Origin: Acinetobacter soli | GTDB lineage: Bacteria; Pseudomonadota; Gammaproteobacteria; Pseudomonadales; Moraxellaceae | Direction of reading: 5' to 3' | NCBI RefSeq assembly: GCF_000760595.1 | Contig: NZ_BBNM01000003.1 | Coordinates: forward strand, 248,001 to 312,000 | DNA: 64,000 nt | Part shown: positions 28,243 to 37,332 of the stretch, one piece after another | Numbering within the stretch: position 1 is the first letter of the stretch | How the letters are laid out: each line of letters begins with the position of its first letter | The notes under the pieces: generated by a model | The model's database searches: none | The model's input: the letters and a program-made list of their open reading frames with translations, nothing else | Told to the model about the DNA's origin: nothing | Made by a program: the position numbers and the translations under genes

Positions 28243-29694
28243 TTACATGCTCGCTTTACAAGCGGATGCGTTTTTGATGTCTGGAAATTTCCATGCAAAA
28301 GGCAATGCCAGTAGCAAGCCGCCTGCACAGATTAGAAATAATTCGCGGATGGCAATTAACTGTGCCCACTGCGGATCGTGCAGGCTCAATAGCGATGCGC
28401 TTCGAAACTGTAAATACAAAGCCGCCAAGACCACGGCAACCGCGGAGCATAAACGGCGCAACAGGTTGTTGATGGCAGCACCTTGGGTCACCAGTTCCTG
28501 ATTATTTAAACTGTTTAGGCCGGCTGTGGTTGAGGGCATATACGACATCGCAAATCCGAGCCCATGCACCATCATGCACAGCATCAGAAAAGTAACCGGA
28601 AGATGAATGCCCGCGCCAAGCCCTATAAATGCACTCGAAGTCAGTAGCAGCCCAATTGAAATCAGGCATTTTGCGCCAAAACGATCAAGACAATTGCCTG
28701 CCCATTTACTGCATACACTGGTACACAAAGCACTACTCATAAGTAATGCGCCTGTCCAGAGCGGAGAAAGATGTAAAGCATTTTGAACCAGAAGCGGAAT
28801 CGCAAAGAGCATGACAAACAGGCCCACGGTATGCAGCACTGAAATGATCAAGCTAAAATTAAAGCCCTGACTGGCAAAAAGTTGTGCCGGAATCAGTACT
28901 GCTTTACGTTTTGCAGGCAACCACCAGAACAGCCCGCCCATCAAAATAGCCAGCAGTAGCGGTAGATAAAATGCCGGTGCCCAAAAGTCAGCGCGGGTTT
29001 TAATCTGGCTCAATGCCAGTAACAGCGCCACAATTAAAATAGACAGTGTGCTAAAGCCTTGCCAGTCGAAAGCAGAAACGCCGCCTTGTGGCTGCTTGGG
29101 TAAGGTTTTATAGCCAACGAGCAGTGCAATTAGTCCAAAGGGAAGATTTACACTAAACAATGCGGGCCATCCCCATTTCAGCAGTAACAGTGCACCGAGC
29201 ATAGGACCACAGGCAAGTGTGAGCATAATCATTGCACCCCAAATACCTGTGGCAGCGCCACGTTCCGATTGAGGTGTTACCGCAAAAATAAGCCCCAGCG
29301 ACAGTGGAATCATGAGTCCGCTGGCAAAGCCCTGAATGGCTCGCACCAGTAACACGGTATTAAAGGACTGCGCCAGCATACCCACCGCCGAAATACCCAC
29401 AAAGGTCAGCAATGCCATCAAATAGACATTGCGTTTACCCAAGGTCTGACTCAGATAACCTGCCAGCAATAGGCTTAAACTCATGCTCATTAAAAAGATC
29501 ACCATGACCCAGCTCACTTGTGCCTCTGAAAGCGCAAATTGCTGCATGAGTGTGGCCAGTGCCGGATTAAAACTGCTGTTGCTCAGGCTGACTGTGCCAG
29601 TGCCCAGCATTACACTGAGCATGACCCAGCGTGCTGGCTGATGAGACGGTTCGTGCTTAAGATCTAAGCGTGCCGAGTTGGAAACATCCACCAT
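28243..29694 (-). CDS. MFS exporter (DHA2/EmrB type), probable siderophore efflux
   Basis: 483 residues from the ATG at 29694, with GAGGG as ribosome site. Fourteen membrane segments can be made out; early motifs are WVMVIFLMSMSLSLLLAGYL and LGKRNVYLMALLTFVG, and helix 4-5 has IQGFASGLMIPLSLGLIF with the GIWGAMIMLTLACGPMLGALLL region (motif C of antiporters). In siderophore loci this class usually secretes the finished product. Its start lies inside the end of the monooxygenase reading frame's neighbourhood (11 bases apart), consistent with operon coupling. Confidence 0.9.
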   Translation of the reverse strand: MVDVSNSARLDLKHEPSHQPARWVMLSVMLGTGTVSLSNSSFNPALATLMQQFALSEAQVSWVMVIFLMSMSLSLLLAGYLSQTLGKRNVYLMALLTFVGISAVGMLAQSFNTVLLVRAIQGFASGLMIPLSLGLIFAVTPQSERGAATGIWGAMIMLTLACGPMLGALLLLKWGWPALFSVNLPFGLIALLVGYKTLPKQPQGGVSAFDWQGFSTLSILIVALLLALSQIKTRADFWAPAFYLPLLLAILMGGLFWWLPAKRKAVLIPAQLFASQGFNFSLIISVLHTVGLFVMLFAIPLLVQNALHLSPLWTGALLMSSALCTSVCSKWAGNCLDRFGAKCLISIGLLLTSSAFIGLGAGIHLPVTFLMLCMMVHGLGFAMSYMPSTTAGLNSLNNQELVTQGAAINNLLRRLCSAVAVVLAALYLQFRSASLLSLHDPQWAQLIAIRELFLICAGGLLLALPFAWKFPDIKNASACKASM

Positions 29695-29704
29695 ATTCTT
29701 TCCC

Positions 29705-31111
29705 TCAGTACTTGCTGCTGTACTCCGAATACGATTCGCTATTTTTACTGGCGCGTTGCGACAGCAGGCCTTCTGCACGAAAAGGTTTATTCAGTCGGCT
29801 ACGATGGGGAGCGGTCTGCTGCTCACCCAGTGAAAATTCCTGAAAGCTTTGCCTAGACTCCAGTTTAAAATGGGTTTCGGCCAGAATTTGATTGGCAATT
29901 TTTGCCGAACGGAATGCCCCAAGTCCTAAGTCTGGGGTACCGACACCGTGATGATGTAAATCGGTATTTTGAACATAAATTTCGCCGTCTCCCTGATACG
30001 CCACGCGATGTGACGCATCGATCTGCCAGCGATTTTGTGTATCGTGTGGAATGAGAGCATTGAGTTTGGATAAAAATTTCATTGCAGGATAACGATATCC
30101 GGTCGCGGCAATCACAGTTTGCGCCTGCAAATTAAAGACTTGGCGTTTTTGAGTCTGGAAAAATTTGAGTAAAATACGGTTGGCACTGCTCAACTGAGCA
30201 TTTTCAAGTTGGTGATGCCCTGCCAGCGTTACATGGGTTTCGGCCTGCCCGATGCTACGGTGATATAAACGCTCGTAAATATCGCGAAGGGTTGTACTGC
30301 TAATCCCTTTGTACAGATTGGCCTGTTGCATGGGCAACTGATCTTTTAGTGCTTTGGGCAACTCATAAAAGTACTGCATATAATCTGGACTAAAATTTTC
30401 CAAGCCCAGCGGTGTATGCTCCATAGGGAAGAAACCAGCAGAGCGCGTGAGCCAGTACAAATGAAATCGAGGCTCTCCCGTTTCTGGGCAAATCTGCCGG
30501 TCGAATAAATCAATAAAAATCTCGGCAGCCGATTGGCCTGAGCCAATCAGCACCACATTGCCAGACAACTGCTCCTTGCACTGCTGCAAATAACTCGAAG
30601 AATGCAAACAATCTGGTGTTTGCTCGGCAATCGATTGTAAAGGCTGCGGCAATGCCGGCACGGTTCCCACGCCAAGGACTAATTTTTTGGCCTGATGCAC
30701 CGCAAGACGGCCATTGTGCTCGGTAATGACCTGAAAACCTTTGCTGATGGGTGCAATATCGGTGACGGTATGACCAAAGCTTAAATGGCTGAGTTGTTTT
30801 ACCACCCACTGGCAATAATGGTTATATTCTTTGCGCGGAATATACAGGTTTTCACGAAAATAAAATTTATACAGCCGTTGCTGGTCTTTTAAATAATTTA
30901 AAAAGCTAAACGGGCTGGTCGGCTCAACCAGACTGACCAAATCGGCCATAAAAGGCACTTGCAACATCGCTTGCGGTAACTGTAGCCCGGCATGCCAGTC
31001 AAAGCCATCACGCTTTTCAAAAAACTGATATTTTAAATCGTTCCGATCATTGAGTAGTGCAGCAAGGCTTAAGTTAAAAGGCCCTAATCCAACCCCGATA
31101 AAATCAAGCAT
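29705..31111 (-). CDS. Lysine/ornithine/diamine N-monooxygenase (IucD/PvdA/RhbE family)
   Basis: 468 residues from the ATG at 31111; its first eight bases overlap the upstream synthetase. FAD site is GVGLGPFNLSLAALL at the N-terminus, NADPH site is LIGSGQSAAEIFIDLF (about residue 190), and the C-terminal family mark is VIAATGYRYP, with HGVGTPDLGLGAFRSA near the end. It N-hydroxylates a primary amine, giving the hydroxamate precursor. In the related acinetoferrin and baumannoferrin pathways the amine is 1,3-diaminopropane; no diaminobutyrate decarboxylase or transaminase gene lies in this window, so that supply would come from elsewhere. Confidence 0.93.
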   Translation of the reverse strand: MLDFIGVGLGPFNLSLAALLNDRNDLKYQFFEKRDGFDWHAGLQLPQAMLQVPFMADLVSLVEPTSPFSFLNYLKDQQRLYKFYFRENLYIPRKEYNHYCQWVVKQLSHLSFGHTVTDIAPISKGFQVITEHNGRLAVHQAKKLVLGVGTVPALPQPLQSIAEQTPDCLHSSSYLQQCKEQLSGNVVLIGSGQSAAEIFIDLFDRQICPETGEPRFHLYWLTRSAGFFPMEHTPLGLENFSPDYMQYFYELPKALKDQLPMQQANLYKGISSTTLRDIYERLYHRSIGQAETHVTLAGHHQLENAQLSSANRILLKFFQTQKRQVFNLQAQTVIAATGYRYPAMKFLSKLNALIPHDTQNRWQIDASHRVAYQGDGEIYVQNTDLHHHGVGTPDLGLGAFRSAKIANQILAETHFKLESRQSFQEFSLGEQQTAPHRSRLNKPFRAEGLLSQRASKNSESYSEYSSKY

Positions 31112-32894
31112 GTTCGATCTCCGTGACCTGTGAATGAACACATAGTGGATTTTTTAAATCGACATAGATGGACTGTTGTGAAATATGTGCCTGTAGTTCG
31201 TCTAGCTCATAGACACGCGTCATCAGATTGCCTTTATAGGGAAAGGTTTCTTGATATAAAAGCGTGTGTAGCAATGCACTGTCTGGATAACGACGATAGG
31301 CTTGAAGCAGATACGACTGAAGCATTTCAATCAGTTGGTGCTCGGTGACCACTCCAGTTGCACCCATGGCATTAATGAGGCCAAACAAGGTATTGCCAAT
31401 AAAGTAATAACGGAAACGCTCATCGACCAAAGCCTGTGGACACACCGCCTGCCCCTCAGTTGCCAAGGCTGGAAAGCGCGCAAGAATTTTACCTGCCAAC
31501 TCCTGAATATAATAAAAGCCTTGATTGTCTCGGAACCAAACCGCTTGAGGGAATCCATCTTGCAGCGCAATGAGCGTATTTTGCTGATGTGCTTCAAATG
31601 CCATGCCAAATTCGTGGTATAGCTCCATTAAGGGCAAAATGGTGATATCTAGGAAACGCTCAAACCATTCAAGTGCCACAACATGCTGTGATTGGCCAGT
31701 ATGCGCCGATATTGAGTTAAAAATTTCGTTAAAACGATTGGTTTCAATTGTAGGATGATCCTGACATAACGATGCCACGCAGCTAATATCATCCTGTGTC
31801 TTAAACGGATTTTCACGCAAGATACAAATAGTTTCGTTTAAGACTTCACCATTAAATTGAATGGCAATCCATGCCGGATCACTCAAAGCCTGAAGCTTGG
31901 GATTGCGCTGTCGAAAATCGGCTAAACAATCGTCATGCCAAAGCTTGTAGCTGAGTAAACCGCGATGACATTCCTTATGTAAATTCACTCGAACAGAATT
32001 GGTAACCGCTACCGTCATGGAGGTTTTAAACATCCACGGCGCCTGCTCGCTATACAGCGTGCGTACCGAGGTAGTCGCCTTCACGTTCCACCCCAGCTCA
32101 CCAAAGTCGATCAGTTTATTTTGATGTAATAGTGTTTGATACCATGCTTTGTCTTTTAAATAACGTGCCTGCCACGGATGCAAAGGAACAAGTGCGTAGT
32201 TGGGATATTGTTGAATTTTCAGACGATGATAGTCATTAAAATACGACTCGAGATCGTGTTTAAATTGTTCAGGAACCGAAAGATTATGCGCATTGTCATG
32301 TGCGACATAAGCAGGATGCACATACAAGAAATGCATTTTGAATTGATTTTGGGTTTCAGGTGAAAAGGCTTTCCAGTCGTCTTGAACAAAACCTTGCCGG
32401 CTTTTAGGCGATGGATGCATGCTATGCCCAATTATAAGTGCCTGCTCACTTTGAATAAACGATTGCTTGAGGCTGATGAGCTGGTGCAAATCAGCTTCAC
32501 GATAGTGTAAAAATTGTTGTAATGCTCGGCGGCTCTGAATCCAAGACTCCAGTAATGATGAGGTATCTAAAGCGGAATATTGCTGATGATGTAAAATATT
32601 TTCGAGGAGATTGGCTGCCAGCGTGGCAGATGAAACGCGAAGCTCTAAACCATCCCGTTCAACCCAAGGCAACTCAGCAAATCGGTGCCGACCTACACTA
32701 CTTTGATAAGCAATCGAGACATATAAATTCGCATCGAGGGTATGCAACACAATACTTAAAACGGGTAAGCCCCGACTCTTTTTTAACAATGAAGCAGATT
32801 GTTCAGTGGGAGGAATAAAACGACCTTGGCCAGTTTCTTGAAGGTAAGAATTTATCAAATTCTGTAACGCGATCTTATCCGTGATTGATTTCAT
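31104..32894 (-). CDS. NIS siderophore synthetase (IucA/IucC family), first in operon
   Basis: 596 residues from the ATG at 32894; the frame continues 14 codons upstream but those overlap the promoter. Motifs are LVPLHPWQARYL, TTSVRTLYSEQAP, and AFEAHQQNTLIALQDGFP, in which the usual HGQN is HQQN, as in the IucC-like branch. It is the first gene after a Fur-controlled promoter. It catalyses ATP-dependent amide formation in siderophore assembly. Nine genes follow the same direction with gaps under 45 bases or overlaps until the receptor, giving a compact operon. Confidence 0.93.
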   Translation of the reverse strand: MKSITDKIALQNLINSYLQETGQGRFIPPTEQSASLLKKSRGLPVLSIVLHTLDANLYVSIAYQSSVGRHRFAELPWVERDGLELRVSSATLAANLLENILHHQQYSALDTSSLLESWIQSRRALQQFLHYREADLHQLISLKQSFIQSEQALIIGHSMHPSPKSRQGFVQDDWKAFSPETQNQFKMHFLYVHPAYVAHDNAHNLSVPEQFKHDLESYFNDYHRLKIQQYPNYALVPLHPWQARYLKDKAWYQTLLHQNKLIDFGELGWNVKATTSVRTLYSEQAPWMFKTSMTVAVTNSVRVNLHKECHRGLLSYKLWHDDCLADFRQRNPKLQALSDPAWIAIQFNGEVLNETICILRENPFKTQDDISCVASLCQDHPTIETNRFNEIFNSISAHTGQSQHVVALEWFERFLDITILPLMELYHEFGMAFEAHQQNTLIALQDGFPQAVWFRDNQGFYYIQELAGKILARFPALATEGQAVCPQALVDERFRYYFIGNTLFGLINAMGATGVVTEHQLIEMLQSYLLQAYRRYPDSALLHTLLYQETFPYKGNLMTRVYELDELQAHISQQSIYVDLKNPLCVHSQVTEIEHA

Positions 32895-32923
32895 CAACTT
32901 TGCTCTTATAAGAAAGTTGCATG

Positions 32924-32952
32924 AGAATACGACCAATCAAATAATAATGCAA
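32924..32952 (-). promoter_or_regulatory. Sigma-70 promoter of the siderophore operon
   Basis: On the minus strand TTGCAT (32947-32952) and TATTCT (32924-32929) are spaced by 17 bases. It precedes the first synthetase start at 32894 and abuts the Fur box. Confidence 0.65.
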
Positions 32953-32953
32953 A

Positions 32954-32968
32954 TGCTAATTATTATCA
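32954..32968 (-). promoter_or_regulatory. Fur box of the siderophore operon promoter
   Basis: On the minus strand TGATAATAATTAGCA agrees with the 7-1-7 Fur consensus (TGATAATNATTATCA) except for one position by my count, and the repeat continues on either side. It touches the -35 element, so Fur-Fe2+ should block transcription in iron-rich conditions. Confidence 0.82.
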
Positions 32969-32996
32969 TTTACAATAAGTGATAAAAAAATACACT

Positions 32997-33024
32997 AAAA
33001 AAAGTGCTGACGGAGCATCGGCAC
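32997..33024 (-). terminator. Terminator at the distal end of the CDI array
   Basis: On the minus strand GTGCCGA (33018-33024) and TCAGCAC (33004-33010) form a stem with one mismatch followed by seven T. It separates the CDI array from the Fur-regulated promoter about 30 bases further on. Confidence 0.6.
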
Positions 33025-33029
33025 GAAAG

Positions 33030-33789
33030 GAACAACTCGCTTTATGAGTACTTTCAGCAGGTTTTTCAGCAAAATTAACCGACCCTTTTGCTACGCTCCA
33101 TGCTGTTTCTATAGTATCAGTGACACCTGTTTTTATACCCTTAACAGTTCCTATAACGGTACCTGCATCACCTTTTAATGGTTTAAGTAACTGATCACTA
33201 CCCTTTTTCTTTATCAAATTCTTGCAGTTTCTCTAGAAAAATTTGCCAAGATTCTGGAATACCTTCGACTATGTCTATATAAATCCCAATTCTCTTTTAA
33301 TATCTTGTACAGAACAGGATGTATTTGACGAATATCATTATGTGAAGCAGATACTCCTGTTCCAATACCGACCGTAACTTGGCCTTCTATGTTTTGTTGT
33401 TTGCTCTTGTATATCGCTTTGTCTTGTAAGCTTTCAACATTCAGTTCTTTAGCATCGACTTGTACGCCTTTGCCTTGCACTTGCCCCCCGATAATATTTG
33501 TTGTATTGCCACTCTGGATGATGGTCTGACTATCTTTTGAACCGACATGGCTATTCGCATAGCTGGTTTCTGTTCCATTTCCTTTGCCTTTACCAGCGTT
33601 ACCTCCTGCCGTCACGCCGAAGGCAAGACCATCACTGCCATAACTCACGGCTACTCCAGCATTCCAACCCATACTTTCGTTTTTACTTTCTTCTGTGCGG
33701 GTTTGTTGTGCTGCTTCAATATTGACGTTGTTTTGCGCTACGAGCTGTGTGCCTTTTTGCCCCAAAAAGTCTGAAACAATCCAGCACAT
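33030..33789 (-). pseudogene. Terminal CdiA core fragment with frameshifts
   Basis: The part from 33789 to about 33345 encodes CdiA FHA-2 core sequence (TQLVAQNNVNIEAAQQTR, SKDSQTIIQSGNTTNIIGG, GKGVQVDAKELN) that is homologous to the intact cdiA. After GTGVSAS it diverges into an unknown reading frame (HNDIRQIHPVLYKILKENWD). Frame jumps then connect IPESWQIFLEKLQEFDKEKG to SDQLLKPLKGDAGTVIG and KTGVTDTIETAWSVAKGS, so at least two frameshifts have occurred. It is the last, most decayed element of the array; the non-CdiA part may be the remnant of a toxin or immunity protein that I cannot classify. Confidence 0.7.
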
Positions 33790-34440
33790 AAAATAGCATT
33801 AGTTTTAAAAATTACTTCCCACTAAACAATTTCCCCCAAAAGTTTTTTGGCTTCCAGTTCGGATCTAAAAAGTCATAATGATAGTCATAGTGATCCAATG
33901 GTTTTACTGGCATTAACTCCATAGGCACTAAAGGGTTATCAATTTCAATTTCTAGACCATTGATCCACGCAAGTTTAGTAAACATCACTGGGTGATGCGA
34001 CCAAATATCTCCACTGAACTCTTCAACGAGATGTTGATTCAAATATTTATGTATCTTAGGATGTAAATATTCATAAATTATCTGCTGTGCGGAATTTGCA
34101 TCTTTATTTTGTAACGCCGTATAGAAATCCATTTCCCATAGTTCAAAATTTTTAGGCTTTTTAATTTTTTCATGAAAGATTTCTTTCATTTGATTAACCT
34201 TATTCCAGTCTTGACGTAAAACAGCTTGAAATCTTAAAACATTAAAACGTCCCTCCCTTGGATAGTTAATCGCTTCTATTAACGACTTATGATGATCATT
34301 GTCATTCACTGTGGTCAATGAGCTATAGATTTTTATTAAATCTACATTATCAGTTAATAGTGGAAATATAAAAGCGTGTGGTGTCCACATATTCCAACCA
34401 CCAGCATATTTACAACTTTCCGCTCGTAGTAGGCTAGATA
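33345..34440 (-). repeat. Segmental duplication, copy A (Imm49 3' part plus CdiA core)
   Basis: Counterpart of 39295-40400. The immunity part is nearly identical, whereas the core part is visibly more diverged (for example GWNAGVAVSYGSDGLAFG against GWNVGIAASYGPQGGAAG). Confidence 0.72.
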
Positions 34441-34645
34441 CATAGAACCATTGTTTTAACTCATTAACCTTCTTTATATTAATTAAACCTTTATAACCTG
34501 AATTGACAGCTAACAAGCGATACGTATATCCATTAACCTCTCCCTTTTTTAATCCGTGTTTAATAAAGTTAATATTTTCAGGTTCACTATCATCATAGGA
34601 TGATATTGCCATTTCTAAACGTCGTAGCAATTCCAATTTTTTCAT
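33812..34645 (-). CDS. CDI immunity protein, Imm49-like (copy A)
   Basis: 277 residues, helical and cytoplasmic. Its ATG overlaps the stop of the preceding nuclease toxin frame (ATGA), which is the usual toxin/immunity arrangement. I tentatively place it in the Imm49 group from size, all-helical character and the pattern around LLRAESCKYAGGWNMWTPHAF; this could be wrong. From about residue 80 to the end it is nearly identical to the second copy at 39761-40606, whereas the first 80 residues differ strongly. The cognate toxin is frameshifted, so this gene appears to be kept as free-standing immunity. Confidence 0.72.
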   Translation of the reverse strand: MKKLELLRRLEMAISSYDDSEPENINFIKHGLKKGEVNGYTYRLLAVNSGYKGLINIKKVNELKQWFYVSSLLRAESCKYAGGWNMWTPHAFIFPLLTDNVDLIKIYSSLTTVNDNDHHKSLIEAINYPREGRFNVLRFQAVLRQDWNKVNQMKEIFHEKIKKPKNFELWEMDFYTALQNKDANSAQQIIYEYLHPKIHKYLNQHLVEEFSGDIWSHHPVMFTKLAWINGLEIEIDNPLVPMELMPVKPLDHYDYHYDFLDPNWKPKNFWGKLFSGK

Positions 34646-35500
34646 TTTACTATAACCTTATTACCAAGATTTATGGTTACTGCACGCCCTTCATTTACTC
34701 CAACTACTACTCCAACTACAATTTTACTGATTGGCTTTCCTTTCTGTATCGCTTGATCAATTAATGTAGATGTCTTAATCGCATTAGCATTATCAGATGT
34801 TCTTAACTCTCCAGTCCTACTAATAATCCATTCATCAGACATTTGTACATCCAGCCCTGTTGATTGATTTGCTGAATTTAACTTTACCGTTCCTCTCTCT
34901 TTTAATGGCTTCACTTCTACAATATAAAGTTCACCATTTTTGATATACACACCGTCAAAACAATTACTGCCACATTTACTTTCAAGTTTAGTATAACCAC
35001 TATTTTGAAATAGCTATCCGCAATTTCTTCACGCAATATACCCGTTTGAGTATTATTAGGATTACTTAATAATTGCTTCTGTTTGTTTAATACTTCTTGA
35101 GGCGGATCAATAATTTTTCCATTTTCAGATATTTGTTTAGCACTAATATTACCTGATGCAGAAGCTTTTACTGTTGGTAATTTCGCAGGATCATTTTGTA
35201 AAATACGTCTAATATCCTTAGCTGCATCAATCGCAGCACCGCCATATTTTGTAACAACCTTCCTTCCAACTATTGCAAGTGCTGCCTCTCCTGCTGTTAC
35301 TGCTAAATCTATTCCATCTTGCGTCAGTGCTGAATTGCTATCTGTTCTATTAGGGTTGTATGAATCTAAAACTTTTTTACCTTCGTTAGATTCATAAGTA
35401 CCTAATACTCCTTTAACTTCATCCACTGTTTGTTTTGCAGATAAACCAGTACCTGCACCTGTTACTACTACCCCAGCACAGGCAATCCAGTCTCAAGGTA
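34642..35500 (-). pseudogene. Displaced CdiA-CT toxin, PD-(D/E)XK-like nuclease, frameshifted
   Basis: A pretoxin part (GVLGTYESNEGKKVLDSYNP, GIDLAVTAGEAALAIVG) shared with the module at 40954-43243 leads into a toxin domain. The frame breaks in the plus-strand T run at 35003-35006; adding one base restores EEIADSYFKNSGYTKLESKC followed by FDGVYIKNGELYIVEVKP. The spaced E, D and E-x-K resemble the PD-(D/E)XK nuclease active site. The intact remainder (34642-34950) ends with the ATGA overlap to the immunity gene. Upstream of 35426 the pretoxin continues only as a decayed sequence to about 35500. No start codon or promoter of its own is evident. Confidence 0.75.
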
Positions 35501-35651
35501 TGCCAAAGCCAAACCGCAAGTGGCAACATCTCCTCCAACTGTTTCTCTGTTTGAGGTGTATATACATGCCCAAGATAAATTTCGAAGCTCTTTAGAAGTA
35601 ACTTGTTTTCCTCTTACTTAGGCTTGTATTTACTTTTAGGTTAAATCAACT
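35501..35651. other. Short decayed stretch between modules
   Basis: About 150 bases between the end of recognisable pretoxin sequence and the immunity gene to the right. Fragments recall the alanine/glycine-rich pretoxin, but frames are broken. Nothing else is seen. Confidence 0.4.
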
Positions 35652-36014
35652 TTATTTATAGCTCATTAGATTCACAGCTTTTAAATCCTCAATGAAATCA
35701 TTAGCCTCTTCCTTAGGAATATCAATTAATAATTGATCTAAACTAGATTCAGACAGAATCAACGCTATCTCATTAGTAAAGTATTTAACTAGACTCTCAT
35801 CCCATCCTCCAGTCATGATTAAACAAACAACTTTAAACATCAACTTTTCAATAGATGATTCATATGTGTATAAAAAATCATCATCAATTATTGAAATGAA
35901 AGTAGAGTAATTATAATCATTAGTAGATTTTAACTGGTTAAAATCCTTACACAAGTCAAATAAATTTCCTAAAAAAATTTCTTTAATCATGTAATAAGTA
36001 TCTCTTTCCTGCAT
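35652..36014 (-). CDS. Probable immunity protein of the deaminase toxin
   Basis: 120 residues, acidic and helical, without signal peptide. Its first ATG shares a base with the toxin stop (TAATG). An in-frame ATG nine codons later (MIKEIFLG) has AGGAAAG upstream and may be the true start. I do not recognise the family; the assignment as immunity rests on position directly after the deaminase toxin, as for every intact pair in this array. Confidence 0.72.
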   Translation of the reverse strand: MQERDTYYMIKEIFLGNLFDLCKDFNQLKSTNDYNYSTFISIIDDDFLYTYESSIEKLMFKVVCLIMTGGWDESLVKYFTNEIALILSESSLDQLLIDIPKEEANDFIEDLKAVNLMSYK

Positions 36015-37327
36015 TACTTCGCTTTCCTATTCGGATTTAAAATTACTTCATCATTATCAGTTATAATAACAGTAATATTTGGATACTTTGACTTAAATTG
36101 TTCAGCCACACCTAAACAGCTTGAACAAGCAGGTCTTTCAGTCATAATCGTTATACTTCCTTTTGCTAGACTTCTATTACCCAACTTTTGAGCTAAATAT
36201 TCAAATATTTTAGCTTCACTGTCTGTTGCACGATCAACCATCATTCCACTTGCCGTAGGTAGTTTTTCTGTTTTAAAGATTCCATAAGTTGTACCAACAA
36301 TATTTCTTTCAGGGTCACTAGTATTTATTCGACTATGAGCTAATAACTTACTATCAGTGATACCTTCAATTTTTAATTCAGCTGAAGCAGCATTACCAGA
36401 TTTTTTTATGGTTGATGGCAAGCTTGCACGAAAATCATAAATATCCTGCTTTAATCTTATAATTTGACTCATCTTTTTTTCGGATAATATGTAAGAATTA
36501 AAATTAGAAGATTCCCTTCCAGCTTTACTATTGACTATATTATCCAATACACGTTGCTTTTCAGCTTCTGTTAAAACATTAAAGCTACTACCTCCATTTT
36601 TAACTTTTTCTCCAGAAATTGCCTTCCCGCCATAAAACCCAGCTAATGTACTTACAACTCCATGCAGTGCCATAGCTCTATCATATTCTTTGGCAACTTC
36701 TTCTACTGGACGACCTGACGTTTTTGCAATTCTTTCTATAGCCTGTAAACCAAGTACTTGCTCTTGACTCAAACCTTGAACTAGCTGGTCTAAATGTTTA
36801 GCATCTTGACTGTAAACATCTCTATTTTTTAAGTTATTTGCAATATCAGCATTATAATCTGCTTGTGTAGACCATGCAGCTTGCAAAGCACTTTGACAAG
36901 CAGATGAAGAAACGTTCCCAAGTTGGCATACGTTCTTTATAAACTCATCACGAGCCTTATCTTTTCTATTTATCTCAGCTAATTCTTTTTTTTCATTAGA
37001 ACTTAATTCTTCATGTTTAGATTTATAAATTAATGCATTCTTTCTGGCAGCTTCTTTAACGGATAAGAAATTATTCTCCACCGCATTCTGCGCAACCTGC
37101 CCACTTTGTACTGTAGTTGCGACATCACCCGTTGTAGCGCCCAATGCTATGCCTGCCAAACCTACAATAGAACTGATCGTAGATTTCTGCTCTGCTGTGA
37201 GGTCTTTGGCTTCTTTTCCATATAGGAAACTCGATAATACTGGTGCCGCTGCCTCTGCTCCTCCTGCTGAAAGTCCTGCAGTCAACGCATTATTTCCACC
37301 CGCTGCAGCTACAACAATTTTATTCAC
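36014..37327 (-). CDS. Displaced CdiA-CT: deaminase-type toxin (BURPS668_1122-like)
   Basis: 437 residues. Residues 5-90 are the PT-VENN pretoxin region (AGGNNALTAGLSAGGAEAAA, then AQNAVENN at about residue 85). The C-terminal 120 residues show a nucleic-acid deaminase pattern: TDSEAKIFEYLAQKLG, then GSITIMTERPACSSCLGVAE, that is an S-E-x-K helix and a P-x-C-x2-C zinc site, followed by a strand typical of the BURPS668_1122 group. It probably deaminates a base in nucleic acid of target cells. The open frame begins with GTG at 37327, six bases after the previous immunity gene, with no signal sequence or promoter, so it is an orphan module that needs to recombine onto cdiA for delivery. Confidence 0.82.
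   Translation of the reverse strand: MNKIVVAAAGGNNALTAGLSAGGAEAAAPVLSSFLYGKEAKDLTAEQKSTISSIVGLAGIALGATTGDVATTVQSGQVAQNAVENNFLSVKEAARKNALIYKSKHEELSSNEKKELAEINRKDKARDEFIKNVCQLGNVSSSACQSALQAAWSTQADYNADIANNLKNRDVYSQDAKHLDQLVQGLSQEQVLGLQAIERIAKTSGRPVEEVAKEYDRAMALHGVVSTLAGFYGGKAISGEKVKNGGSSFNVLTEAEKQRVLDNIVNSKAGRESSNFNSYILSEKKMSQIIRLKQDIYDFRASLPSTIKKSGNAASAELKIEGITDSKLLAHSRINTSDPERNIVGTTYGIFKTEKLPTASGMMVDRATDSEAKIFEYLAQKLGNRSLAKGSITIMTERPACSSCLGVAEQFKSKYPNITVIITDNDEVILNPNRKAK
37075..37315 (-). repeat. Pretoxin (PT-VENN) direct repeat, copy 1 of 5
   Basis: Encodes the AAGGNNALTAG...VAQNAVENN segment. It matches the copies at about 38145, 46040, 50715 and 52330 almost base for base over most of its length, and is a likely crossover site for toxin exchange. 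Confidence 0.85.
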
Positions 37328-37332
37328 TACCT

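Noticed and set aside
20146..32894. Assigning bfn or acb gene symbols to the siderophore genes
   Set aside because: The locus resembles those systems, but I cannot confirm gene-by-gene orthology without alignment.
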